A DNA stretch of 64,000 nt from Paenibacillus tyrphae. GTDB lineage: Bacteria > Bacillota > Bacilli > Paenibacillales > NBRC-103111. The notes below the pieces were generated by a model. It was not told the DNA's origin. It searched no databases and saw nothing but the letters and a program-made list of their open reading frames with translations. Below, in pieces: positions 8,371-15,714 of this stretch; within the stretch, counting starts at the first letter, position 1, and every line of letters starts with the position of its first letter. The position numbers and the translations under genes are program-made. The stretch is from contig NZ_JNVM01000038.1 of NCBI RefSeq assembly GCF_000722545.1, positions 1 through 64,000 of the forward strand. Direction: 5' to 3'.

Positions 8371-9433
8371 CTACAGTTCGACCGCGATGCCCTTTTTCGC
8401 CGATTCGTACATCGCTTCGACGATTTTCAACGACCGCAACCCGTCTTCAAGCGTGCTGGAGGGCGTATCGAGCCCTCGCACGCAGTCGATGAAATGCTTC
8501 ACCTCGAACGCGTGCCCCTGCTGCAGGACGTCTTTCGGTGCCGGGAAACTCCAGCCTTGCGTCTTGACAACGTGCGGCTTCAAGCTCGCTTCCAATTCGT
8601 AGGGCTTGCCGTATCCGTTGTTGCTGTAGATCTTCAAGCCACCCGCTTCGTGCGTCGTGCTGACGTATGCCGTTCCTTCGGAGCCGAATACTTCTAGCCT
8701 GACGTCCATGCCGCCGGATATCGCCCAGCTGATGACCATTTCCGCCATGCCGCCGTTTTCGAAGCGCAGGATGGCGAGCGCCGTATCTTCCGCGCCGTTC
8801 TTTACATGCTCGCGCCATTTCAAAACGCCCGTTTCGGTATAAACGCGCTTCACTTTCGAACCCATGATCCACTCCAGCGTGTTGACGCCGTGTATACCCA
8901 TGTCGATCGCCGCGCCGCCGCTGGTCAAGTTGGCGTCCCAAAACCATGGGCTATGGAACGGCCCGTTATGAATTTCGTTCGAGCGGAGCATGAGAATCGC
9001 CGAACGCCCCTTCGTCGACCAACTGCTTGGTGCGGACGAGCGCGGGCTTAAAACGCATGTTTTCGGCGTAGACGGCGACGATGCCTTTTTCTTTGGCGGC
9101 CCTGACGATTTCCTCTCCTTCCTGCGAATTGCGGGCAAGCGGCTTCTCGATGAGGAATGGCTTCCCCGCGCGAATGCACGCCATCGCCATATCGAAATGC
9201 AGATGGTTCGGCACCGTAATATCTACGCAGTCGATTTGCGGATCTTCGATCAACTCGCGCCAATCGTCCGTCCATCGCGCAACGCCGAATTCCTCGGCCG
9301 CGGCTTTCGCTTTCTCTTCCGTTCTTGAAGCGAACATGCCGACGTTGAAATCGAACAGCTTGTAGCCTTCCGCATGCACTTTCCCCATGAAACCCGTGCC
9401 GATGATCCCGATTGTAACCGCTTTACTTGTCAT
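8371..9433 (-). pseudogene. Gfo/Idh/MocA oxidoreductase, frameshifted
   Basis: The frame starts at MTSKAVTIGIIGTGFMGKVH after AGAAGGGAG, with the Rossmann loop and KPFLIEKPLA as the EKP signature. It diverges after VDEGAFGD. The family-like continuation ILMLRSNEIHNGPFHSPWFW, then GGAAIDMGIHGVNTLEWIMG, lies in another frame to 8371. The shift falls near 8994, within GGCGATTCTC, where two bases seem lost or one gained. Together the parts make about 350 residues, a normal length. It heads the sugar cluster, so its 5' position and promoter are intact although the product is not. Confidence 0.82.
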
Positions 9434-9474
9434 TTGTCGTGCTCCCTTCTTTCGGCTCTCGTTTGACAGTTCAG

Positions 9475-9503
9475 ATTATATCACATTATTTTTTTCGATG
9501 GAA
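9475..9503 (-). promoter_or_regulatory. Candidate sigma-A promoter of the sugar cluster
   Basis: On the minus strand a TATAAT (9480..9475) is preceded by TTCCAT (9503..9498) with 17 bp between them. The -10 is perfect; the -35 is weak. It lies about 40 bp upstream of the first gene of the cluster at 9433. Confidence 0.45.
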
Positions 9504-9782
9504 TAATTAATTTATCTCTCGGATTGGAGGACAATATTGTACATTATTGAGACATGAACATGGATCTTTCCACGATTCCTTTGGACGATAAAAATGGAAT
9601 ACTTGAGCTAAGGCTTCAAGTATTCCCGAGAGAGTACCGTGTCGGGGTACATCTTAAATTCCAAAAAGACATTCCAAACTGTTTAGTATATCAACATTGG
9701 AATAACCTTCCAAAGCGAGGTGAATTGGAGGGTTATGGTCCGTCGGGAAAGAGATGATGTTCTTGTCATCCAACACAAATCA
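9504..9782. other. Intergenic stretch without a convincing gene
   Basis: An open frame of 67 codons (9554..9757, plus) has no ribosome binding site at its ATG and resembles no family I know. The stretch contains an imperfect inverted repeat (AATACTTGAGC and GCTTCAAGTATT, 9599-9626) that may be regulatory. Nothing else is evident. Confidence 0.3.
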
Positions 9783-9812
9783 AAACGGCTGCCCTCTTCA
9801 TGGCAGCCGTTT
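9783..9812 (-). terminator. Terminator of the cfr-like gene
   Basis: Perfect 11-bp stem AAACGGCTGCC/GGCAGCCGTTT (9783-9793, 9802-9812) with an 8-nt loop. On the minus strand it is followed by TTTTGATTTG. It lies 58 bp downstream of the methyltransferase stop codon. Confidence 0.8.
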
Positions 9813-9870
9813 CTCTTTCCAGTCGCAGGCCTGCTGCGTCCGGCGTAATAAATTTAATTTCCGACACCGA

Positions 9871-10902
9871 TTATTCGGAACGGTATAGCTGGCCGCATGC
9901 CGCGTTAATGTCCGATCCGAATTGAGTTCGGACCGTGATACTAATACCCTTTGACTTCAAGATCCGAACAAACGCTTGAATCCGATTAGGATCAGATTGC
10001 TGATAGCTGTCTGGCGTAACTTCAGTCGAATTGAATGGAATCAGGTTAACGTGGTAGAGATGTTCCCCGGATCCCCTTCCCCTTAACAACTCGGCAACTG
10101 CTTCCGCATGCGCCGTCGAGTCGTTGACTCCTCGAAGAAGAATATACGCAATATACACCTTTCTCCCTGTATGCCGGATGTGACGATCCAATGCCTTCAG
10201 CACGTCGCGGACTGGGAATCGGTCGTTGATCGGCATCAGCTCACTTCGCTGATCGTCGAACGGTGAATGCAGTGAGAAGGTTAGATTGACCTGCGGAAAC
10301 TCCCGTGTCAGCTTGTCGATCCCCGGCAACAGGCCGATGGTGGAAATCGTAATTCGTCGATGTCCTAAACCAAAGAGATGCGGGTCGGTCAAAATCGTCA
10401 CTGCATCAAAAATATGCGGGTTGGCGAGCGCCTCCCCCATACCCATGAATGAGACGCTATCCAAGGCGTGGCCGTTCAAGCGAAAGTGCAGCAATTGGTC
10501 GGTAATTTCGTCGGCGGTCAGATTTCGTTTCAGGCCGATGGTACCGGTGGCGCAAAACCTGCACCCGAATCCGCAGCCGCACTGCGTGGAAATACAATAC
10601 GATTTCCACCCCTGCTCATAAGTAAGTCGTACAGCCTCCACGTGTTCGTCGCCCGCAATGGCAAACAGCACCTTGCTGACCTGGTTTGACGTGAGTTCCT
10701 TTACCGGAACGATGCTGCAGACGTTCGGACCAAGCATCCGGGTCAGCTCGTCGCGCAAAAATTTGGGCAGCACGGTCATCCGTCCGTATTCGCCGACGTT
10801 TTGCTTGAAAATCGCGTCCATAATCTGAGCATACCGATACTCAGGCTGCTTGAAGTCGGACAACATTCGCCGAATCGTTTCATATTTCGAGGTTAATCTC
10901 AT
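9871..10902 (-). CDS. cfr: Cfr-family 23S rRNA (adenine-2503 C8) methyltransferase
   Basis: The 343-residue radical-SAM protein is of Cfr rather than RlmN type. Its core reads STQCGCGFGCRFCATGTIGL, with the CxxxCxxC cluster cysteines and the QCGC of Cfr (RlmN has QVGC). NLTADEITDQLLHF, SFMGMGEALAN, NLTFSLHSP, MPINDR and the C-terminal FGSDINAACGQLY, which holds the second catalytic Cys, are near copies of staphylococcal Cfr. Cfr methylates C8 of A2503 and gives resistance to phenicols, lincosamides, oxazolidinones, pleuromutilins and streptogramin A. Homologues (Clb/Cfr-like) are known on Bacillales chromosomes. AAGGAGAAG precedes ATG. Upstream is an attenuator-like leader and the stump of an ABC-F gene, so drug-induced expression is likely. 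Actual resistance is inferred, not shown. Confidence 0.88.
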   Translation of the reverse strand: MRLTSKYETIRRMLSDFKQPEYRYAQIMDAIFKQNVGEYGRMTVLPKFLRDELTRMLGPNVCSIVPVKELTSNQVSKVLFAIAGDEHVEAVRLTYEQGWKSYCISTQCGCGFGCRFCATGTIGLKRNLTADEITDQLLHFRLNGHALDSVSFMGMGEALANPHIFDAVTILTDPHLFGLGHRRITISTIGLLPGIDKLTREFPQVNLTFSLHSPFDDQRSELMPINDRFPVRDVLKALDRHIRHTGRKVYIAYILLRGVNDSTAHAEAVAELLRGRGSGEHLYHVNLIPFNSTEVTPDSYQQSDPNRIQAFVRILKSKGISITVRTQFGSDINAACGQLYRSE

Positions 10903-10936
10903 GTCTTCTCCTTACCGCCGGAGAAAACGTAAAAAA

Positions 10937-10976
10937 GCAACCGTCAGTTGGTGCTTTGACACGTCATTAACCAACT
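10937..10976 (-). promoter_or_regulatory. Attenuator-like mutually exclusive hairpins upstream of cfr-like gene
   Basis: On the minus strand AGTTGGT (10976..10970) can pair perfectly with ACCAACT (10952..10946). That second arm is also part of a terminator-like fold in which AAAGC and AAC pair with GTT and GCTTT, followed by a run of T. The two folds exclude each other. A small open frame ends about 35 nt upstream. This layout is typical of ribosome-mediated attenuation of ribosome-targeting resistance genes. The terminator stem is short and bulged, so the call is tentative. Confidence 0.45.
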
Positions 10977-11011
10977 ATACGGAAAAAGCGCATACGTTTG
11001 CAGACGGATCG

Positions 11012-11125
11012 CTACGTGCACCTGTCGATAGATTGGTAAACTTCCGGCAACCGAATTGTTTTTTTGTGAACCGCTTCATCTAACAGGAACCGGCTCACAG
11101 AATCATCTACAACCTCAATCTTCAT
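11012..11125 (-). CDS. Small open frame (37 codons), possible leader peptide
   Basis: The frame starts at ATG 11125, 9 nt after AGGAGG, which itself overlaps the stop codon of the ABC-F stump. An in-frame ATG at 11134 sits too close to the same site. The product begins MKIEVVDDSVSRFLLDEAV, has 37 residues and resembles nothing I recognise. It could be a leader peptide whose translation senses ribosome-stalling drugs for the downstream methyltransferase gene. It could also be another gene remnant. It is longer than most leader peptides. Confidence 0.4.
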   Translation of the reverse strand: MKIEVVDDSVSRFLLDEAVHKKTIRLPEVYQSIDRCT

Positions 11126-11138
11126 CGCTTTCATCCTC

Positions 11139-11290
11139 CTAGAAATGGTTAATCTCTTTCAGTTCCACAATCTTTGTCGCGATATGCTTGCAAAACTCGC
11201 TGTCATGCTCCACAAAAAGGATGGTCGGAGAATGCTCCAGCAGCAGTTCTTCGATTTGCATCCGGTAAATGACGTCAACCTCCTTTGTCA
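11139..11290 (-). pseudogene. C-terminal stump of an ABC-F ribosome-protection ATPase
   Basis: The frame encodes MQIEELLLEHSPTILFVEHD followed by SEFCKHIATKIVELKEINHF. This is the end of an ABC-F protein of the Vga/VmlR/Lsa type, covering the region after Walker B with the switch His (EHD). The ribosome binding site AAAGGAGG, apparently of the original gene, survives about 17 nt upstream of that ATG and is joined to the tail by an internal deletion. More than 400 residues, both Walker A motifs and both signatures are gone. The leader hairpin with its antiterminator arm is retained upstream (11301..11412). Confidence 0.65.
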
Positions 11291-11300
11291 AAATAAAAAA

Positions 11301-11412
11301 GAGCTACAAGAAAGTTACCTTTCTTGTAGCTCAAAAAATACGGCACATCCAGCCCGGTGCACGGTATGAAAAGGATATATTTTTTGAGTGAAAAGAATAA
11401 GGTAACTTTCTT
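11301..11412 (-). promoter_or_regulatory. Terminator/antiterminator leader of the former ABC-F gene
   Basis: Arms 11301-11314 and 11319-11332 form a perfect 14-bp stem with a 4-nt loop, followed on the minus strand by TTTTTT: a strong intrinsic terminator ahead of the coding region. Upstream in the transcript, AAGAAAGTTACC (minus, 11412..11401) is exactly complementary over 12 nt to GGTAACTTTCTT, the loop and 3' arm of that terminator. Pairing of these would block termination. A second hairpin (11420-11428 with 11440-11448) precedes it. Such attenuators control vmlR and other ABC-F genes in Bacillales. No leader peptide with a good ribosome binding site was found. Confidence 0.65.
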
Positions 11413-11477
11413 ACCAATAAAGAATAAAACAAATTCTGCTTTATTCTTAAAAAAAGTGGCAAGAAATATTACATTAT

Positions 11478-11694
11478 CCTCTTCAACTCCAATCGTTAAG
11501 TGTCAGCACGATCTTAACATACCCGCTTCTACATTGCAACATCCTTTGAACACTCCCGCCACCTGCGCTAATGGCGCTGAGGTGGGGATTCTTGCAAACA
11601 GAGAAGCATCCTTCTCTTCTTGAGCAAGCGATCCCTGCGGTTCCCGCAGTTCAGCCCAACTTCGCCAACAAACGCAGTCCTTCTTGCAAGATGT
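11478..11694 (-). mobile_element. Degraded IS200/IS605-type TnpB C-terminal remnant
   Basis: Read on the minus strand, the segment directly after the MFS stop codon encodes LNILQEGLRLLAKLG, a stop, then TAGTAGIACSRREG. TnpB proteins commonly end with NIL..GLRLL and a TAGTAGINACG-like stretch shortly before the stop. The in-frame stop shows that the gene is dead, and everything upstream, including the RuvC domain, is missing. The right end of such elements encodes the guide omega-RNA, so the following 150 bases could be its remains. No target duplication is visible. Confidence 0.45.
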
Positions 11695-12900
11695 TCAAGC
11701 TGGCATGTTTTCCTTTATACCTTTTGAGTTAAAGAAAAGAATTTTTATTACAATACAAGCAAGGGCCAACACAATAAACAGCAAGCCGCTCCATATGGTC
11801 CCTTTCACGCCTAAAAAATCAATAAACATCCCGCCTGCTGCCGAACCGATGAACACACCAAGATTGATGAAAGAAATATACAGTCCAGTAGCAAATTCAG
11901 GCGCTTCGGGAGCCTCGGATGTTAACCATATCTGCGTTATAATGAGTCCGCTGGTATGAACCGCTCCCCACAAGACCATGATCAAAATAATAGGTACTAT
12001 AGACGACGTTTCTCCTAAGGAAAGCAAAAAGTAAGAGAGCGCTAATACGATCGGTTGGAACACAGTCGTTCTCGCCATATGGATTCCAATCAGTCTCCCC
12101 GCGAGCAAGTTGCCGGCCACTCCCCCGATACCGAATATGACAAGCATGACACTAACGGTCTCTCCGTTCATCCCCATCACTTGTTCCAAATATTCGGCAG
12201 AATAACTATAGACAGAAAACATTGCCGCAAATATAAAAGTTGCAGCGCCAATATTGATCCAAAGGGGGATTTTACGCAATATATCGAGCTGCTTCCCATA
12301 AGTTACTTTCTCCGCTTTCGGCGTTTTCGGAAGCATAATGGCGATCCCGATCCCAGCAGCGATGTTGACAAGGGTACAGAATAGAAAAGCGGCCTCGAAT
12401 GATAATTGATGCTGGATATAGGTTGTTATCGGAATTCCAAGTACCATGCCCATACTGGTCCCGACAAATGCTTTGGCGGAAGCTTGCGTCGCTTTTTCCT
12501 TAGGATACAGTGAAATAGCTGTGACAAAAGCCAAAGAAAAATAGACGGGATGGAACAAAGCCGGAATCACGCGAAGCGCCAGTAACACATAAAAATTCGG
12601 AGCGTAAGCTGACAATAAACTGCTCCCGGCAAAAATGAACAGACATGTCATCAATACATTTTTGCGGTTAAGTTTGGAAAGTAGCAATACCATAAAGGGA
12701 CCAAACAACGCGATGACAATCGCAAACGCGCCAACGAGCATCCCGGCCTGAGATGTACTGATGCTGTAGCGTTCAATGATTGCCGGCAGTATCCCGACAA
12801 CGCCAAATTCAATGGTGTATACGCCAAATAAACCCAGTGCAATGAAAAATATAGGGTTCATGGTCTTTTTAACCGAACTGAATTGAGCCAACCTCTCCAC
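11695..12900 (-). CDS. MFS transporter, drug/sugar efflux type
   Basis: The 401-residue protein has about twelve hydrophobic segments. The first is FFIALGLFGVYTIEFGVVGI, and the loop between segments 2 and 3 reads LSKLNRKNVLM. It belongs to the AraJ/NepI/YdhP-like DHA1 group of proton-driven exporters; the substrate is unknown. GTG at 12900 is one possible start and ATG at 12861 is an alternative that better fits the usual N-terminus. Its 3' end abuts the TnpB remnant, so the last residues may have been altered. The next gene upstream is a serine hydrolase on the same strand. Confidence 0.85.
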   Translation of the reverse strand: MERLAQFSSVKKTMNPIFFIALGLFGVYTIEFGVVGILPAIIERYSISTSQAGMLVGAFAIVIALFGPFMVLLLSKLNRKNVLMTCLFIFAGSSLLSAYAPNFYVLLALRVIPALFHPVYFSLAFVTAISLYPKEKATQASAKAFVGTSMGMVLGIPITTYIQHQLSFEAAFLFCTLVNIAAGIGIAIMLPKTPKAEKVTYGKQLDILRKIPLWINIGAATFIFAAMFSVYSYSAEYLEQVMGMNGETVSVMLVIFGIGGVAGNLLAGRLIGIHMARTTVFQPIVLALSYFLLSLGETSSIVPIILIMVLWGAVHTSGLIITQIWLTSEAPEAPEFATGLYISFINLGVFIGSAAGGMFIDFLGVKGTIWSGLLFIVLALACIVIKILFFNSKGIKENMPA

Positions 12901-12959
12901 TCCCTTGTATAAAAGAGCCTGGTCCGGATCATACCGTACTAGGCTCTTAAACGCATTCT

Positions 12960-14120
12960 TTATTGCTTGATTCCGTCGTAAACGGCTTGGCAGAGATCGA
13001 CGGTAAACTGGCCCGACATGCCTTCCAGCGCGGTATTGGTAAATGCCACAACGCTGAGCTTCCGCTCAGGATCAACGAACCACGAATGGCCGTAGGTCCC
13101 GCCCATCCGCCAGGTGCCCGGCGATTCCGGCGTGCCTGCGGCGACAGGATCCTTAAGCAGCGTAAATCCAAGACCGAAGCCTCTGCCCGGCCAATAAGCC
13201 ATCGGCAGATCGCCGATCTGGTTTGTCGTCATTTCGTGAACCAGCCGCTCAGACAGCAGCGGCGTTCCTCCCTTGCGCAAGGTTTCCAGCAACTGTAAAA
13301 AGTCATGGGCGCTTCCGACCATGCCGGCCCCGCCAGAAGGAAAAGCCGATTCGTCAAACGCCCGGCTAGGGGCAAGCCGGAAGCCCGCCGTGCCTTCCAC
13401 GAATGCCAGGCTGTCGGGATCATGCATAGGCCGCGGCACAGGAACATCATTGGCATAAGCAGTGGTCAGTCGCTCCGGGTCAATGGCCGTAAACCCGGTG
13501 TCATTCATGCCAAGCGGTTTCAGCACCAAGGAATGAACGGCTTCTTGAAGCGGCATTTCAGTAACCTTGGCGATAACGGCGCCCAGCACATCTGTCGCGA
13601 TCGAATATTTCCACTGAGTGCCTGGTGTGTAAAGGAGCGGAACGGAGGCGATACGGCGCAGGTTCTCTTCCAATGTGATCCCGGCCTGGTCCATCCCATC
13701 CGACACCCCTGCACGGTGATAGGAACCATTCTCTTCCTGAAAGAAACGATACGTCAGCCCCGCCGTGTGCGTTATTAAATGCCGAATCGTGAGCTCCGCG
13801 ATTTCGCCATTTTGCAAACGCGGCTGAAAGTATGGAAGCCATCGATCAACGCGGTCGTCTAGCTGGAGCCGGCCTTGCGATATGAGTACCAAGGCAGCCG
13901 TTGAAACGATCGGTTTCGATACGGAGGCAAGCCTGAACAAGGCATTTTCTTGCATCGGATTGTTCCTCTCACGGTCAGCAAAACCGGCAACACCGTTATA
14001 AACCAGCACGCCGTCTACCGCCACCTTAACCACAGTGCCAACCAGCCGATTATCGGCAAGAGTACGCTCGATAACTTCATCCAGACTTGTATTCAGGTTT
14101 GTATCCAAATTCTTACTCAA
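12960..14120 (-). CDS. Serine hydrolase, class C beta-lactamase/esterase fold
   Basis: 386 residues of the beta-lactamase-related (Pfam Beta-lactamase) family. LASVSKPIVS near residue 66 is the SxxK motif. KYSIATDVLG near residue 168 corresponds to the second (YxN) motif, with Ile in place of Asn, as in many esterase-like members. TYGHSWFVDPE near residue 345 supplies the HxG-like third motif. No signal peptide is seen, so it is likely cytoplasmic and may act on esters or peptides; beta-lactam resistance should not be assumed. The start is TTG, 8 nt after AAAGGATG. It is divergent from the Lrp/AsnC regulator, which may control it. Confidence 0.85.
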   Translation of the reverse strand: MSKNLDTNLNTSLDEVIERTLADNRLVGTVVKVAVDGVLVYNGVAGFADRERNNPMQENALFRLASVSKPIVSTAALVLISQGRLQLDDRVDRWLPYFQPRLQNGEIAELTIRHLITHTAGLTYRFFQEENGSYHRAGVSDGMDQAGITLEENLRRIASVPLLYTPGTQWKYSIATDVLGAVIAKVTEMPLQEAVHSLVLKPLGMNDTGFTAIDPERLTTAYANDVPVPRPMHDPDSLAFVEGTAGFRLAPSRAFDESAFPSGGAGMVGSAHDFLQLLETLRKGGTPLLSERLVHEMTTNQIGDLPMAYWPGRGFGLGFTLLKDPVAAGTPESPGTWRMGGTYGHSWFVDPERKLSVVAFTNTALEGMSGQFTVDLCQAVYDGIKQ

Positions 14121-14291
14121 CTTTCATCATCCTTTCTCAATAGTTAAAGCCTTGATTACTTTACTATTGTGAGTTTATTATAATTATTAAGTGCAGTGAT
14201 TTACATAAAGCATTCAAGTTATATCTACCCTAAAACAAAGAAAAACGAGTTAGTTGATAAGGAAATCCTTAAAATTAAAGGAGCGATTTCG

Positions 14292-14753
14292 ATGGACCAT
14301 GTTGATAAGCAAATCCTATATTATCTTCAAAGCCAGGCAAGAATTTCAATGACGGAATTAGGCAAGTGTGTCGGGTTATCGCAACCCGCAGTAACGGAGA
14401 GAGTAAGGCGTATGGAGGAAAAAGGAATCATTGAGGAGTACCGCACCATGATTTCCCCTGAAAAAATCGGAAAACGCGCAGCGGCCTACATTCTGTTTCG
14501 TACAAGGGAGTGTCATGCATTCCTTGATTTTTGCCGTTCATCTCCCGATGTCATCGAATGCCACCGCATAAGCGGAGAACACAACTATTTATTAAAAGTA
14601 ATGACTGAGTCCACACGATCTCTCGAAGAGTTCGGAAATCAATGCGATAAATACGGGACCTACACAATCCTCATCGTAATGTCATCGCCAATCGACACTA
14701 AGCTTCTCATCCCTTCGCTGGAAGAGGCAAGCGCAATTGCCGAGTTAGATTAA
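14292..14753 (+). CDS. Lrp/AsnC family transcriptional regulator
   Basis: The 153-residue protein starts at ATG after AAAGGAG; the open frame upstream has no family match. The N-terminal helix-turn-helix reads DKQILYYLQSQARISMTELG then LSQPAVTERVRRMEEKGII. The C-terminal RAM/AsnC ligand domain contains CHRISGEHNYLLKV. These proteins form octamers that sense amino acids or related metabolites. Being divergent from the hydrolase and MFS genes, it is their most likely regulator. Confidence 0.9.
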   Translation: MDHVDKQILYYLQSQARISMTELGKCVGLSQPAVTERVRRMEEKGIIEEYRTMISPEKIGKRAAAYILFRTRECHAFLDFCRSSPDVIECHRISGEHNYLLKVMTESTRSLEEFGNQCDKYGTYTILIVMSSPIDTKLLIPSLEEASAIAELD

Positions 14754-14773
14754 TGCGGCTTGGCACCACAAAA

Positions 14774-14800
14774 AGGAATCCGGTGTCAATCCGGATTCCT
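14774..14800. terminator. Hairpin after the Lrp/AsnC gene
   Basis: Perfect 10-bp stem AGGAATCCGG/CCGGATTCCT with a 7-nt loop, 20 bp after the regulator stop codon and shared with the convergent gene at 14848. Its T-tract on the plus side is poor; the preceding AAAA gives T on the minus side. Confidence 0.7.
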
Positions 14801-14847
14801 GGCAATGTGATTATTTAGCTTGGGTTCCAATTGCGATTTTCCTTACC

Positions 14848-15309
14848 TTAATATTCTCCTTTGATTACAAAAAACGAGCCCCGAATTGTTCCAGCTAATG
14901 CAGACTTCTGCCTAGCAAACTTAAACTTCCCTTCTAATTCCTGTGGTACCTCCATCCCCTCAGAAAGCTTAAAACCAACGGCCCGCTTCTTAGGGTCATC
15001 AATCGTATACATGACATTGACCCCAAGACCATCCTCATAAAAGACGTAAGCAAATTTAATATTTTCAACTTGGAAACGCGACGTTTCTAAAGGTTTGGCC
15101 GCAAACTCAATATCACGCTCTTTCAAAATTCGGTTCACATAATCAAGGGTCTCCTGACTTTCACTAGCTGGTACAACCGTAAATTCGTGCTTGTATTTGT
15201 TCATAAAGTAACGGGCTTCATTGGCACGTAAACCAGCAAGCGCTTCTGCTACAGGTGAAGACTCTAAACCAACCGTGGATACATTTTTAAAATTCACAAT
15301 ATACGACAT
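14848..15309 (-). CDS. Uncharacterised protein, 153 residues
   Basis: I do not recognise this protein. It starts MSYIVNFKNVSTVGLESSPV after GAGGGA and is well expressed-looking, soluble and of mixed alpha/beta character. It has no signal peptide, membrane segment or cysteine motif. The C-terminal region SALAGTIRGSFFVIKGEY is basic and aromatic. The long conserved-looking body and a clear ribosome binding site argue for a real gene. No neighbour suggests a function. Confidence 0.7.
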   Translation of the reverse strand: MSYIVNFKNVSTVGLESSPVAEALAGLRANEARYFMNKYKHEFTVVPASESQETLDYVNRILKERDIEFAAKPLETSRFQVENIKFAYVFYEDGLGVNVMYTIDDPKKRAVGFKLSEGMEVPQELEGKFKFARQKSALAGTIRGSFFVIKGEY

Positions 15310-15346
15310 TTCTATCCCTCTTTTCTCCTTTTATGAAATCCACATT

Positions 15347-15532
15347 TCACCAATACACTGAGATGAACCGCCTTACAGGCCCTACAGCTACTGTATCATA
15401 ATACACATCACAAAAAAACTTGCCGTACCTTGCGGTATTGTTCACTACGAATGATCTTAAGTTATCCGTTTTAGCGTACAAGAAAACGTTCGTTGGGGAT
15501 GGGATAAAGTTCTTGTCAAGGCCCCCATCCAT
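15347..15532 (-). CDS. Doubtful small open frame (61 codons)
   Basis: A frame starting MDGGLDKNFIPSPTNVFLYA lies 37 bp upstream of the uncharacterised gene. AGGGGAGA directly abuts its ATG, which is too close. No family resemblance is seen. It may be a leader, a remnant or chance. The rest of 15310-15714 holds only the terminator at 15605. Confidence 0.2.
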   Translation of the reverse strand: MDGGLDKNFIPSPTNVFLYAKTDNLRSFVVNNTARYGKFFCDVYYDTVAVGPVRRFISVYW

Positions 15533-15604
15533 TCTCCCCTGTAAATATTAGCGATAAGACGACCTTCCCAATAAGCGTTGCAAGCTGCCCAACCCACAAA
15601 AAAA

Positions 15605-15624
15605 ACACGCCTCAATCGGCGTGT
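15605..15624 (-). terminator. Terminator of the acyl-CoA/aldehyde cluster
   Basis: ACACGCC/GGCGTGT stem with a 6-nt loop, followed on the minus strand by eight T residues. It lies about 90 bp downstream of the aldehyde dehydrogenase stop codon. Confidence 0.75.
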
Positions 15625-15714
15625 GATGTTAAATATTAGGTGGAAGAGCCCCTGAGCTCGTCACTGCCAGCGATGCGCTCTACCCCGATTAGAATGGTTG
15701 AAATGTTAACTCTT

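Noticed and set aside
9554..9757. Possible 67-residue gene
   Set aside because: No ribosome binding site at the ATG, no family resemblance, and an inverted repeat runs through it.
9871..10902. Housekeeping RlmN
   Set aside because: The QCGC context, NLTADEITDQ and C-terminal motifs are those of Cfr; RlmN has QVGC.
12960..14120. True beta-lactamase
   Set aside because: No signal peptide and the second motif lacks Asn, so an esterase-type serine hydrolase is more likely.
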